A DNA stretch of 64,000 bases from ZC4RG25 sp023428365 (GTDB lineage Bacteria; Pseudomonadota; Alphaproteobacteria; Rhizobiales; Hyphomicrobiaceae): NCBI GenBank assembly GCA_050283925.1, contig JBNOAI010000002.1, positions 476,171 through 540,170 on the forward strand, given 5' to 3'. This document shows positions 14,281-24,014 of this stretch, piece after piece. The notes below the pieces were generated by a model. It was not told the DNA's origin. It made no database searches and worked only from the letters and a program-made list of their open reading frames with translations. The stretch's first letter is position 1. Every line of letters begins with the position of its first letter. The translations under genes were made by a program, and so were the position numbers.

Positions 14281-16119
14281 TCAGCCCTGACGGCGTGGGT
14301 CGGCGGCGTCGTCGATGGTAAGCTCGATCTTCTCACGGCCGCCCCAGGTGTCGCGCTTGAGCGTGCCCGCGATATGCAGCGGCATGCCACCGGCTCCCAG
14401 CAAAACATCGCCAAGCGGCTGATCTGCCGCGCGGAACGCAACCGCATCGAGCCGCTTGCCGTCCCCCGCCTCCAGGCTGCACCGGATGTGTCGGTCGCCA
14501 ACAATCTTCGCGAACTTGACGCGATGGGCGGGTAGGGCGAAGCGGGGTTGCGGATTGCCTTGTCCGTAAGGGCCAGCGCGCTCGAGCAACTGCAGCAGGT
14601 CGTCCGTGACTCCGCTGGCGGTGAGGGCGCCATCGATGTCCAATCCGGCGCTGGCGCGTGCCTCCGTTGCTGCGGAAGCCAGGGAGTCGTTTAGAAAGCC
14701 GCGCAATGTTTCTAGCTGCGGCTCTTCGATGGTCAGGCCTGCCGCCATGGCATGACCACCGCCCTTGACGAGATGTCCGGCTGTCACGGCGGCGCGCACG
14801 GCCGATCCGATATCCACCCCGCTCACCGAACGTAGCGATGCGGTGCCGACGCCCTTGTCCCACGAGATGATGCACGTCGGACGCCGGAACCGATCTGTCA
14901 GCCGGCTGGCGACGAGACCGACAACGCCCTTGTGCCACTCCTTGGAACCGAGCACGAGCACCGGTAACGCCGGATCGACCTCGAGCATCTGCTCGGCTTC
15001 CAGCATCGCCTGCGCGAGCATCTCGGTCTCGATCGCTTTGCGCTCCTTATTGAGTTTGTCGAGGAGTTGCGCGATGCGGGCCGCTTCCGCTTCGTCGTGA
15101 CCAGCCAGAAGCCGCGCGCCAAGAGCCGAGTCGCCGATGCGGCCACCGGCATTGATGCGCGGCCCTAGGACGAAACCCAGATGATAGGGCGTTGGCGCTT
15201 GATTCAGGCCCGCGGCGTCGAACAATGCGGTGAGTCCGATGTTGCCGCGGCCGTGCATGACCTGGAGGCCTTTGACGACATAAGCGCGGTTGAGGCCGGT
15301 AAGCGGGACCACGTCGCAGATCGTCGCCAGCGCCACCATGTCGAGCAGGCTGAGCAGATCGGGGGCCGGACGCTGTGCTGTGTAGTAGCCGCGCTGCCGC
15401 AACTCGCGGCTGACAGCGACGAGCACCATGAACGTGACGCCTGCCGCGCAAAGCTGGCCGAGATTGGAGAGATCGTCCTGCCGGTTCGGGTTGACCACGG
15501 CCTGGGCGTCCGGCAACCGCTCGTCGGCCTGATGGTGGTCGATGACAACCACGTCGCAGCCAAGTTTGCGGGCATGGGCAAGCGGCTCGAAGCTCGTTGT
15601 GCCGCAGTCGACGGTCACGATGAGCTGCGCACCATCCTTGACCAGAGATTCGATGGCGGTGGGATTGGGGCCGTACCCCTCGAACAGCCGATCGGGAATA
15701 TAGACGCGGCAGCCGAGATCGTGAGCGGCGAGAAAGCGGTGCATCAGCGCGGACGAACATGCGCCGTCCACATCGTAGTCGCCGAAGACCGCGATTGATT
15801 GGCGCGCGATGATCGCATCAGCGAGCCGCGCCGCGGCCTTATCCATATCGCGCAGGACGCTCGGGTCGGGCATCAAGGCCTTGATCGTAGGATCAAGAAC
15901 CGTCGGCACCTCTTCGAGCTTGATTCCACGCGCGGCCAGGACGCGGCCGAGTAATTCAGGGAGATCGTAGCGCTGGCTGATGGCTGATGCCAAACCGCGC
16001 ATCGGGGGCTCAAGGCGTTCGCGCCAGATGAAACCGCGTGCCGATTGTGAGACGCCCAGGAATGGTGATGGGCCGTCAGCGACGTCATCAATTCGTGGCT
16101 TGCGCAGTGCTCCCAACAT
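14281..16119 (-). CDS. recJ: Single-stranded-DNA-specific exonuclease RecJ
   Basis: 612 residues, full length. It digests single-stranded DNA 5' to 3' in recombinational and mismatch repair. DHH-family motifs are intact: FGDYDVDGACSSA (about 112-124), IVTVDCGT, VVVIDHHQADE and the DHHA1 motif KGGGHAMAAGLT near 455, followed by the C-terminal OB-like domain. It starts at ATG 16119 after a G-rich ribosome binding site. The tRNA-Glu hotspot ends 210 bp downstream of its stop, so this is the first core gene on the right of the island. Confidence 0.95.
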   Translation of the reverse strand: MLGALRKPRIDDVADGPSPFLGVSQSARGFIWRERLEPPMRGLASAISQRYDLPELLGRVLAARGIKLEEVPTVLDPTIKALMPDPSVLRDMDKAAARLADAIIARQSIAVFGDYDVDGACSSALMHRFLAAHDLGCRVYIPDRLFEGYGPNPTAIESLVKDGAQLIVTVDCGTTSFEPLAHARKLGCDVVVIDHHQADERLPDAQAVVNPNRQDDLSNLGQLCAAGVTFMVLVAVSRELRQRGYYTAQRPAPDLLSLLDMVALATICDVVPLTGLNRAYVVKGLQVMHGRGNIGLTALFDAAGLNQAPTPYHLGFVLGPRINAGGRIGDSALGARLLAGHDEAEAARIAQLLDKLNKERKAIETEMLAQAMLEAEQMLEVDPALPVLVLGSKEWHKGVVGLVASRLTDRFRRPTCIISWDKGVGTASLRSVSGVDIGSAVRAAVTAGHLVKGGGHAMAAGLTIEEPQLETLRGFLNDSLASAATEARASAGLDIDGALTASGVTDDLLQLLERAGPYGQGNPQPRFALPAHRVKFAKIVGDRHIRCSLEAGDGKRLDAVAFRAADQPLGDVLLGAGGMPLHIAGTLKRDTWGGREKIELTIDDAADPRRQG

Positions 16120-16226
16120 TCCCGCCCGTCCCCTCTCGAATCACTCGGGACGTTCGCATGATTGGACGGCGGAAGGGAGGCGACCATTGGATCGCCTGTG
16201 GATGAAGCTGTCCTGTTGCAGACGAG

Positions 16227-16925
16227 CTACGCGAGGCCTTGAAGGTCGGCGATCTGGACGACCATGTCGTCAATTTGGGCGAGCTTCTTAGCTGCAAGCA
16301 TCCCTGCGCCGATTGCCGGAAGGAGGGGGCGAATTACGCTCAAGCCGCGTTTCTCATTCGAGAGCGTCACATCCCCGGTATCGTGATTGATACGCGCGTA
16401 GAATTGCTGAGTACCCTGAGAATTTGGATGTGCGATTTCCGAAATGCTCTCGTAATGTTTGCGCGTTCCCTCGACCTCCTTGCTCATATGATCAAGTGCG
16501 GTCATGACATTTATCGCCGGGCCGTCTGGAAACTCCCAGTCAGGGCTTCTTCCGCCGAACGTGACCTGCATCGCAAGTTGATTGAGCCCGTCTAAATCCC
16601 GAGCAGCGAGCATCTTTTCGGTGCGCTTGGCAACAAAGAACACTAGCGCGACCGTTTCAAGAAATGCCCGACCGAGAACGATGCTCGCGAGGCCATTTCC
16701 TAATTCCCACTGCGAGATTGCCGCGTCCCCGAGGTCGACGAGGCGATATGTAAGGCTCTGCCGCAGGACTGCGTGCTTCCAGGCAATCTTGGATCGGAGA
16801 AGATCACCCTCACGAGTTACGGTCTGGACGCGCTGTGTAGTCAGCGCGTCCATCGCTTGGTTGCATAGCGCGGCGCACGTCCAATCAGCGCCTGCCGCCC
16901 TTATTCTTTCCTCTGTGAACCGCAT
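16227..16925 (-). CDS. Hypothetical protein
   Basis: 232 residues, helical, with one moderately hydrophobic stretch (GNGLASIVLGRAFLETVALVFFV, about 76-98) probably buried rather than transmembrane. AHPNSQGTQQFY and an acidic C-terminal helix are also seen. It resembles abundant uncharacterised helical proteins of the DUF5677 kind, but I cannot assign it. It stands between core genes recJ and the luciferase-like gene and may be an accessory insertion. Confidence 0.55.
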   Translation of the reverse strand: MRFTEERIRAAGADWTCAALCNQAMDALTTQRVQTVTREGDLLRSKIAWKHAVLRQSLTYRLVDLGDAAISQWELGNGLASIVLGRAFLETVALVFFVAKRTEKMLAARDLDGLNQLAMQVTFGGRSPDWEFPDGPAINVMTALDHMSKEVEGTRKHYESISEIAHPNSQGTQQFYARINHDTGDVTLSNEKRGLSVIRPLLPAIGAGMLAAKKLAQIDDMVVQIADLQGLA

Positions 16926-17002
16926 ATCCTTATAGTGCCGGAGGAATCGCTGATTGCCAATTCCTCCACGGGCTAGCGGGAAATCGGACGTGGAATGCGC
17001 TG

Positions 17003-18031
17003 TCAGCTGGACAAGTTCATCTCAGTGGCAAGAAGTTCATACGATCGGCGGCGTGCAACGGGATCGTGCGACCACGTCAGAACCACAATCTCCTCGATGC
17101 CGAGCTGCGCTGCCAGTTCGCGCAGTCGCGCCCCGACCGTTGCGGCCGATCCGACGAACGCGGTTTTGCGCATGTCGGAAACGCGCGCCTCATCGGCTGG
17201 CGTGAACGGAAACGGCGGATCCTCTTCGGGGGCCGTCAATGGACCGAAGATGCCGCGATCGCGGCCAACGCGCCATCGCGCGCGCGACGTGAACAAGCGC
17301 TGTGCTTCCTCATCCGTTTCGGCGACGAGGGCCCAGAGGCAGATATTGGCCACGGGTTGTGGATTTCGCGCGCTGGGCCGGTAAAGTTGGCGATAAGCGG
17401 CCAGTGCGTGTTCAGTGCCCGCACCATCGGTGATAAACGCAGCGTAGGAGTAGGGCAGACCAAAGAAGGCCGCGACCTGAGCGCCGTAGTCTGAACTGCC
17501 TAGCATCCACACGTCGGGCGCAGTCTGGCTTGTTGGCTGCGCATGGATGCTTGCGAACGGATGGTTCTCCGGCAGCGGTTCGCCATTGACCCAGGCTATC
17601 AAGTCACGGACTTGTTCGGGAAAATCGTTGGTGCGCGCTGCGCCTGCCGCGTTCAACGCTTGCGCCGTGCGGCCGTCAGAGCCGGGAGCCCTGCCGACAC
17701 CGAGATCGATACGGCCCGGGGCCAGCGCATCGAGAACCCGGAATTGCTCCGCGACCTTCAGGGCGGCGTAGTGCGGAAGCATGATACCCGCGCTGCCGAT
17801 GCGGATGCGGCTGGTACGTGCCGCGATAGCCGCCATCAGAATTTCCGGCGCGGTGCCGACGATGCTCGGCAGGTTGTGATGCTCGGACACCCAGAAGCGG
17901 TGGTATCCGAGGGCCTCACACGCTTCGGCAAGCGCCAGCGTTTCGCGGATCGACGCGGCCTGATCCCGACCGGCAAGCGCAACCGACTGATCGAGCACTG
18001 AGAGACGGAGCACGGAGCCTCCTTCCGGCAC
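17003..18031 (-). CDS. LLM-class flavin-dependent oxidoreductase
   Basis: 342 residues. Bacterial luciferase-like TIM barrel of the MsnO8 type: LRLSVLDQSV at the start, RFWVSEHHNLPSIVGTAPEI (about 45-64), GSAGIMLPHYAALKVAEQFR, then LGVGRAPGSD and DVWMLGSSDYGAQVAA. The enzyme would use reduced flavin and oxygen on an unknown substrate. It lies 35 bp downstream of glpX on the same strand and may be cotranscribed with it. Confidence 0.88.
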   Translation of the reverse strand: MPEGGSVLRLSVLDQSVALAGRDQAASIRETLALAEACEALGYHRFWVSEHHNLPSIVGTAPEILMAAIAARTSRIRIGSAGIMLPHYAALKVAEQFRVLDALAPGRIDLGVGRAPGSDGRTAQALNAAGAARTNDFPEQVRDLIAWVNGEPLPENHPFASIHAQPTSQTAPDVWMLGSSDYGAQVAAFFGLPYSYAAFITDGAGTEHALAAYRQLYRPSARNPQPVANICLWALVAETDEEAQRLFTSRARWRVGRDRGIFGPLTAPEEDPPFPFTPADEARVSDMRKTAFVGSAATVGARLRELAAQLGIEEIVVLTWSHDPVARRRSYELLATEMNLSS

Positions 18032-18066
18032 TGGGGCCCAAGTGATGTGCGGTCCGTCGATGCGGC

Positions 18067-19053
18067 TTACAAGCCCGCGAGTTTCGTTCCGATATCGCGG
18101 AACGTGGTCTTGATGCGGCGAACGGTGCCGGTCTTCGCCCGCATGATCACCGTTTCGGTTTCTGCGAATTCCCCACGGAAATGCACGCCGTCGAGCAAAG
18201 ATCCATCGGTGACGCCGGTGGCGGAGAAAATCACGTCGCCGGACGCCATGTCCTGCATGGTGTACTTGCGATTGACGTCAGCCCCCATCTTGGCAGCGCG
18301 CTCGCGCTCCTCATCCTTGAGAGGCATCAGGCGCCCCTGGATCTGGCCGCCGATGCAGCGCAGCGCGGCAGCGGCCAGCACGCCTTCGGGAGCACCGCCG
18401 GAGCCCAGATAGATGTCGATCCCGGTTTCTTCCGGATCGGTTGTCCAGATGACGCCAGCAATATCGCCGTCGGGAATGAGCTGAACCGCAGCGCCTGCAT
18501 CACGAACTGCCTTGATCAACTCAGCATGGCGCGGACGGTCGAGAATACAGGCCATGATCTCGCTAATCGGCACGCCTTTGGCCTTGGCGAGTGCGTTGAG
18601 ATTGTCAGCGGGCGAAGCATCCAGATCGACCACGCCGTCCGGATATCCGGGGCCGATGGCGATCTTGTTCATATACATGTCCGGAGCGTGCAGCAGACCG
18701 CCGCGTTCCGCGATGGCGAGCACGGCCAGCGCATTCGGCATCGCCTTGGCGCAAATGGTGGTGCCTTCCAGGGGATCGACCGCGATGTCGACTTGCGGGC
18801 CGTCGCCGATGCCGACTTCCTCGCCGATATAGAGCATCGGCGCTTCGTCCATTTCACCTTCGCCGATGACAACCCGGCCGCGAATGTGGATGCGGCCCAG
18901 CTCTTTGCGCATGGCGTCGACGGCTGCTTTATCCGCAGCCTTTTCATTCCCGCGTCCGCGTAGTCTGGCTGCCGCGATGGCGGCGGCCTCCGTCACGCGG
19001 CCGACCTCAAGAACGAGAACGCGATCCAAACCGTCAGATTTTTCGTTTGCCAT
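18067..19053 (-). CDS. glpX: Class II fructose-1,6-bisphosphatase GlpX
   Basis: 328 residues from ATG 19053, which has GAGAGGAA about ten bases upstream; ATG at 19062 lies too close to it. It hydrolyses fructose-1,6-bisphosphate in gluconeogenesis and the Calvin cycle. Hallmarks: VIGEGEMDEAPMLYIGE (metal ligands), DIAVDPLEGTT (catalytic Asp-Pro-Leu-Glu-Gly-Thr), then YLGSGGAPEGVLAAAALR. It follows hom with a 51-bp gap, as in related genomes. Confidence 0.95.
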   Translation of the reverse strand: MANEKSDGLDRVLVLEVGRVTEAAAIAAARLRGRGNEKAADKAAVDAMRKELGRIHIRGRVVIGEGEMDEAPMLYIGEEVGIGDGPQVDIAVDPLEGTTICAKAMPNALAVLAIAERGGLLHAPDMYMNKIAIGPGYPDGVVDLDASPADNLNALAKAKGVPISEIMACILDRPRHAELIKAVRDAGAAVQLIPDGDIAGVIWTTDPEETGIDIYLGSGGAPEGVLAAAALRCIGGQIQGRLMPLKDEERERAAKMGADVNRKYTMQDMASGDVIFSATGVTDGSLLDGVHFRGEFAETETVIMRAKTGTVRRIKTTFRDIGTKLAGL

Positions 19054-19104
19054 CGGGGTCATTTCCTCTCATCGGGCACCCAGTGGAAATAGCATCCCCT
19101 GGGG

Positions 19105-20427
19105 TCAAAGTTCCTCGATACGGATCATCTGCGGCCGCTCGGAAACCTTGCCGTCGGCCTCAATGGCGGCGAGTGCATGACGCACGGCGCTTTCGGTCGC
19201 CTCGTGCGTCACCAGCACGATCGGGGCGAGCGCGTTGGCGTCGGGCTTGGCGGCACCGGCCGTCGCTGTGCCTGGACGGCGCTGCACGATGCTTTCGATC
19301 GATACGTTCTGCTCGGCCATCCGGCTGGCGATGGAGGCCATGACACCTGGCCGGTCCACGACGCTGAGGCGCACGTAATAGGCGCCGTCATGACGATCGA
19401 AAGCGGCAAGCGGATAGGGTTTCAACTGTGCTGCGGGTGTCAGGAACGGCGGCAGCGTCAAGCCGCGCGCGATATCGCCGATGTCGCTGGCCACCGCCGA
19501 TGCGGTCGCGCGCGCACCTGCGCCCGGTCCGACCAGCAACAGCTCACCAACGAAATCACCCTCGATGGCCACGCAGTTCGTCACGCCCGAGACTTCAGCG
19601 ATGGCGGAGTGCTTCGGGACCATCGTCGGGTGAACGGCCTGGATGATGCCATCGGCTGTCCGCTCCGCTAAGCCGAGCAGCTTGATCCGATAACCGAGAT
19701 CGTCAGCCGCTTCGATATCAGCCGGTGTGATCGAGGCGATACCTTCGACGTGAATGTCGTCGAAGTTGACCTCGGTGCCGAAGGCGAGGCTGGTCAGCAG
19801 CGCCAGCTTATGCGCGGCATCGAAACCACCGATATCGAAGGTCGGATCAGCCTCAGCGTACCCCCTGTCCTGCGCTTCCTTGAGAACCTCCGCGAACGGC
19901 CGGCCCTCATTCTGCATGGTGCTGAGGATGTAATTGCAGGTGCCGTTGAGGATGCCGTAGACGCGTTGGATGTCGTTTCCGAGCAAAGCCTCGCGGATCG
20001 TCTTGATGATCGGAATGCCACCGGCAACAGCGGCTTCAAAGTTCAGCGCCACGCCACTGGATTCCGCGAGACGCGCAAGCCGGATGCCGTGCTTGGCCAG
20101 AAGCGCCTTATTGGCCGTGACGACATGCTTACCCGCCCGAAGCGCCGTCTCAACGGCTTCCAGCGCGATGCCGTTATCGCCGCCGATCAGTTCGACAAAC
20201 ACATCGATGCCTGGGTCGCGGGCCAGTTCGACGGCATTGTCGACCCACTTGAGACCGTCGAGCGGTACACCGCGATCCTTGCCGCGATTGCGCGCGGACA
20301 CGGCAACGACCCGGATCGGCCGTCCCAGCGTTGCGTCGAGGCGTTTCGTATGGGCTTCAAGAACCTGGAGCAGGCCAGCACCAACGGTGCCGAGCCCGGC
20401 GATTCCTAACTTCAAAGTATTACTCAT
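19105..20427 (-). CDS. hom: Homoserine dehydrogenase
   Basis: 440 residues from ATG 20427. NAD(P)-dependent reduction of aspartate semialdehyde to homoserine, in threonine/methionine synthesis. Rossmann motif LGIAGLGTVGAGLL at 6-19; catalytic-domain signatures VTANKALLAKHG, GGIPIIKTIREALLGN and GILNGTCNYIL; a C-terminal ACT domain (YYVRLSVVDRPGVMASIASR) for feedback by threonine. It starts 13 bp after the aminotransferase stop, so the two form one operon. Confidence 0.96.
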   Translation of the reverse strand: MSNTLKLGIAGLGTVGAGLLQVLEAHTKRLDATLGRPIRVVAVSARNRGKDRGVPLDGLKWVDNAVELARDPGIDVFVELIGGDNGIALEAVETALRAGKHVVTANKALLAKHGIRLARLAESSGVALNFEAAVAGGIPIIKTIREALLGNDIQRVYGILNGTCNYILSTMQNEGRPFAEVLKEAQDRGYAEADPTFDIGGFDAAHKLALLTSLAFGTEVNFDDIHVEGIASITPADIEAADDLGYRIKLLGLAERTADGIIQAVHPTMVPKHSAIAEVSGVTNCVAIEGDFVGELLLVGPGAGARATASAVASDIGDIARGLTLPPFLTPAAQLKPYPLAAFDRHDGAYYVRLSVVDRPGVMASIASRMAEQNVSIESIVQRRPGTATAGAAKPDANALAPIVLVTHEATESAVRHALAAIEADGKVSERPQMIRIEEL

Positions 20428-20440
20428 GAACCTGGAAACC

Positions 20441-21682
20441 TTACCCCGATGCTTTCTGCTGCAGCGGGATGACGTTGTGCATGGTCGCAGGTGGTTGCGA
20501 CAGGAATTTGCGGATGTTGCGCGCCGCCTGACGGATACGATGCTCGTTCTCCACCAGGGCGATGCGCACGTATTCGTCGCCATATTCGCCGAACCCGAGG
20601 CCCGGCGAAACAGCGACGTCCGCCTTCTCGATCAGCAGCTTAGCGAATTCCACCGATCCTAGCTCACGATACGGCTCGGGGATTGGTGCCCATGCGAACA
20701 TGGTTGCCGGAGGCGCCGGGATGGGCCAGCCCGCACGCGTGAAGCTGTCGACGAGCGTATCGCGCCGGCTCTTATAAGCCTGCCGGATCTCGGCGACGCA
20801 ATCCTGAGGGCCGTTTAAAGCAGCGGCAGCGGCCACCTGGATCGGCGTGAAGGCGCCGTAGTCGAGGTAGGACTTCACGCGGGCGAGCGCTGCGATCAGC
20901 CGTTCGTTGCCGACGGCGAAGCCCATGCGCCAGCCGGGCATGTTGTAGGTCTTCGACAGGGACGTGAACTCGATGGCCACATCCATCGCGCCCGGCACCT
21001 GCAACACGGACGGTGGCGGGTTGTTGTCGAAATAGATTTCCGCATAGGCGATATCGGACAGAATGATCAGCCCGAGCCGCTTCGCGAGCTGCACAGCCTC
21101 GGCATAGAAGTCGAGGTCGGCGGTCATCGCGGTGGGGTTCGAGGGATAGCTCAGGACCATCGCCAGCGGCTTGGGGATCGAGTGCTTCACCGCGCGTTCC
21201 ACGCCGCGCAGGAACTCCGGACCATTGCTGGCCGGAATATGCCGGATCGCGGCACCCGAGATGATGAATCCGAATTCATGGATCGGGTAGGTGGGGTTCG
21301 GCACCAGAATCACGTCGCCGGGGGCGGTAATCGCCTGGGCGACGTTGGCGAAGCCTTCCTTCGACCCCAGCGTGGCGACGATCTGGGTTTCCGGATTGAG
21401 CTTCACGCCGAAGCGGCGCTCGTAATAGGCCGCCTGCGCCCGCCGCAGTCCCGGAATGCCCTTGGACGCCGAATAGCGGTGCGTGCGCGGCTTGGAGATC
21501 GTCTCCACCAGCTTTTCAACGATGTGCTGGGGCGTCGGCATGTCCGGATTGCCCATGCCGAGATCGATGATATCAGCGCCGTTAGCTCGCGCACCGGCCT
21601 TGAGGCGGTTCACCTCGGCAAAGACATACGGCGGCAGGCGTTTGATGCGATGAAAATCGTCGGTCACGGTCGCTCTCGTCAC
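20441..21682 (-). CDS. PLP aminotransferase (alanine/LL-diaminopimelate type)
   Basis: 413 residues. Class I/II aminotransferase with the substrate-binding LGMGNPDMPTP, PNPTYPIH, SYPSNPTA and SDIAYAEIYF segments and the PLP lysine in SLSKTYNMPGWRMGF. It lies directly upstream of hom in many alphaproteobacteria, which suggests a role in aspartate-family amino acid metabolism; annotations vary between LL-DAP and alanine aminotransferase. Confidence 0.92.
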   Translation of the reverse strand: MTRATVTDDFHRIKRLPPYVFAEVNRLKAGARANGADIIDLGMGNPDMPTPQHIVEKLVETISKPRTHRYSASKGIPGLRRAQAAYYERRFGVKLNPETQIVATLGSKEGFANVAQAITAPGDVILVPNPTYPIHEFGFIISGAAIRHIPASNGPEFLRGVERAVKHSIPKPLAMVLSYPSNPTAMTADLDFYAEAVQLAKRLGLIILSDIAYAEIYFDNNPPPSVLQVPGAMDVAIEFTSLSKTYNMPGWRMGFAVGNERLIAALARVKSYLDYGAFTPIQVAAAAALNGPQDCVAEIRQAYKSRRDTLVDSFTRAGWPIPAPPATMFAWAPIPEPYRELGSVEFAKLLIEKADVAVSPGLGFGEYGDEYVRIALVENEHRIRQAARNIRKFLSQPPATMHNVIPLQQKASG

Positions 21683-21760
21683 GTTTGTGGGCGATGACAG
21701 GATCTACGGGAGTTCTTTACGACTGATGGTTTATACTCGTCCAGTGCTGCACGTCAGCCG

Positions 21761-21979
21761 TTAGTAGCGGCTTTCGCGCTCAATTTCCTTAATAGCCTCG
21801 GCGCGATGTGTCTCGCGACGGTCTTTCAGATCATCCATGGCCTTTTGTTGCTCTTCGGTCGATAGCACCCGACGCGGGATTGATGAAAGCTCCGGCAACC
21901 GCGTCGAGTTCGGAGGCGAGCACGCACCCAGCATCAAAGCGACGCCCAATATGGCGGCTCGAGCTGTCCAACGCAGCAT
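21761..21979 (-). CDS. Small lipoprotein
   Basis: 72 residues from ATG 21979; an upstream ATG at 22024 would add 15 residues before the signal peptide. Lipobox LGAC follows a hydrophobic stretch (RAAILGVALM). The mature part is short, Pro-rich, then strongly charged and helical (LSTEEQQKAMDDLKDRRETH). Probably anchored to the outer or inner membrane. Function unknown. Confidence 0.6.
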   Translation of the reverse strand: MLRWTARAAILGVALMLGACSPPNSTRLPELSSIPRRVLSTEEQQKAMDDLKDRRETHRAEAIKEIERESRY

Positions 21980-22162
21980 CCGCGACTTGCGGGACGTCAA
22001 TGTCGGAGGGCAGACACAACCCATATTCTTTCTTAGACCTTCATCAGTCGGGGAAGAATACGCGATTCGAGCAGCGCCGACCGTGATGACACTGGTACTT
22101 GGCCATACGCCATATTATGTAGGATGTGCAATCCAGAGGATCTCTTCGACACGAAGAAACTC

Positions 22163-23980
22163 ATGCAAAAACAAAACCCCGCATCACCCCCGGATCTCGA
22201 GAAGCTGACCATCGAGAACCCTGAAGAATTCGCGCTCAATCTTCTTAAGCTGGTCGAAGAAGGCGGCAAGGCGATGGCCGGCTTCCTCGAGCGCGCTGAT
22301 TCCTCGTCAGGTCCGTACTCGGCAGCCAGTGAGATGACCGAGGCGGCCAAGACCATGACCGAAGTGGCTCGGCACTGGGTTGGAGATCCAACCAAGCTGG
22401 TCGAGACCAATAGCCAGCTGATGCAGGGCTATCTGGACTTGTGGAACGCGACCCTCAAGCGCGCGATGGGCGGCGAAGCTCAACCCGTTGCCAAGCCGGA
22501 GCCTGGCGACAACCGGTTCAAGGATCCCGAGTGGTCGAAAAATCTCTACTTCGATTATTGGAAGCAGCTTTATCTGCTGACGTCGCATTGGGCCGAATCC
22601 GTCCTTGATAAGACTGACGGCATCGACGATCGCACGCGAATGAAGGCCGAGTTCTATCTCGAGCAAGTGCTGAGCGCGCTGTCCCCATCCAATTTCCCGG
22701 TCACCAACCCCGAGGTGCTGCGGGCCACCCTGGAAACCAACGGTCGCAATCTGGTTCAGGGTATGGCGCATCTGGTCGATGATCTGGAGCGGTCAGGCGA
22801 CCTGCTGCGCATCAGCCAGACCGATCTGGACGCATTCGAAGTCGGTCGCAATCTGGCTGTGACGCCAGGCAAGGTTGTGTTCCAGAACGATATTCTGCAG
22901 CTCATCCAGTACAAGCCGACCACGGAGAAAGTGCACGAAGTCCCGCTGCTGATCATCCCGCCGTGGATCAACAAGTTCTACATCCTCGACCTGACGCAGC
23001 CGAAATCGTTCATCAAGTTTGCTGTCGATCAGGGCTTCACGGTGTTTGTCGTGTCCTGGGTCAACCCCGATGAGCGTCTGAGGAACAAGTCGTTCGAGGA
23101 TTACATGACCGAAGGGGCGATGGCGGCCACCGATGCCGTCATGCGCGAAACCGGTCAGCCCAAGATCAACGTTCTGGGATATTGCGTCGGCGGAACGATG
23201 CTTGCGACCACGCTGGCCTATCTCGCGGCCCGCGGCGAAGACCCTTATATCTCGGCAACCTTCCTGGCTGCGCAAGTCGATTTCAGCCACGCCGGCGACC
23301 TGAAGCTGTTCATCGATGACGAGCAGCTCGAGTCGCTGAAAGAAATGATGGCCGAGCGCGGTTATCTCGACGGCTCACGCATGGCGACGGTGTTCAACAT
23401 GCTGCGGCCGAAGGATCTGATCTGGCCGTACATCGTCAACAACTACATGCTGGGCAAGAAGCCATTTCCGTTCGATCTGCTGTACTGGAACCAGGATTCG
23501 ACGCGGATGCCCGCTGAGAACCACTACTTCTACCTGAGCGAGTTTTATAATGAGAACAAGCTCGCGAAGGGGAAGATGTCGGTATCCGGCACGCGGCTCG
23601 ACATGAAGAAGGTGACGCTGCCAATCTTCGAACTGGCGACGAAGGAAGACCACATCGCACCGGCGAAGTCGGTTTTCATCAGCTCACAGCTGTTTGGCGG
23701 GCCGGTGGAGTTCGTTCTCGCCGGGTCGGGACATATTGCCGGAGTCGTCAATCCGCCCGATCCGAAGAAGGTGAAGTATCAGCATTGGACCAGCAGCCAT
23801 AAGGCGGCGACGCTCGAGGAGTGGCTGGCCAACGCCACCGAGACGCCCGGGTCCTGGTGGCCGCATTGGGCCAAATGGCTCGCGCAGTATTCCGGCGACA
23901 TGATTCCAGCGCGCCAGCCCGGCGCCGCGATCGGCGTCATCGAAGACGCGCCGGGAAGCTACGTAAGGGTGAAAAGCTGA
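22163..23980 (+). CDS. phaC: Class I poly(3-hydroxyalkanoate) synthase PhaC
   Basis: 605 residues from ATG 22163; ATG 22124 would add 13. It polymerises hydroxyacyl-CoA into polyester granules. The N-terminal PhaC_N region is followed by an alpha/beta-hydrolase core with the lipase-like box GYCVGGT carrying the nucleophilic Cys, the catalytic Asp in ELATKEDHIAPAKS and His in GSGHIAGVVNPP. The C terminus GSYVRVKS is typical. No phaA, phaB or phasin gene is adjacent. Confidence 0.95.
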   Translation: MQKQNPASPPDLEKLTIENPEEFALNLLKLVEEGGKAMAGFLERADSSSGPYSAASEMTEAAKTMTEVARHWVGDPTKLVETNSQLMQGYLDLWNATLKRAMGGEAQPVAKPEPGDNRFKDPEWSKNLYFDYWKQLYLLTSHWAESVLDKTDGIDDRTRMKAEFYLEQVLSALSPSNFPVTNPEVLRATLETNGRNLVQGMAHLVDDLERSGDLLRISQTDLDAFEVGRNLAVTPGKVVFQNDILQLIQYKPTTEKVHEVPLLIIPPWINKFYILDLTQPKSFIKFAVDQGFTVFVVSWVNPDERLRNKSFEDYMTEGAMAATDAVMRETGQPKINVLGYCVGGTMLATTLAYLAARGEDPYISATFLAAQVDFSHAGDLKLFIDDEQLESLKEMMAERGYLDGSRMATVFNMLRPKDLIWPYIVNNYMLGKKPFPFDLLYWNQDSTRMPAENHYFYLSEFYNENKLAKGKMSVSGTRLDMKKVTLPIFELATKEDHIAPAKSVFISSQLFGGPVEFVLAGSGHIAGVVNPPDPKKVKYQHWTSSHKAATLEEWLANATETPGSWWPHWAKWLAQYSGDMIPARQPGAAIGVIEDAPGSYVRVKS

Positions 23981-24014
23981 CGGGTGGATCCTCAGTGCCC
24001 AGTGCGATAAACGC

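Noticed and set aside
14765..15798. Long plus-strand frames opposite recJ
   Set aside because: Antisense shadows of a high-GC gene; no start signals.
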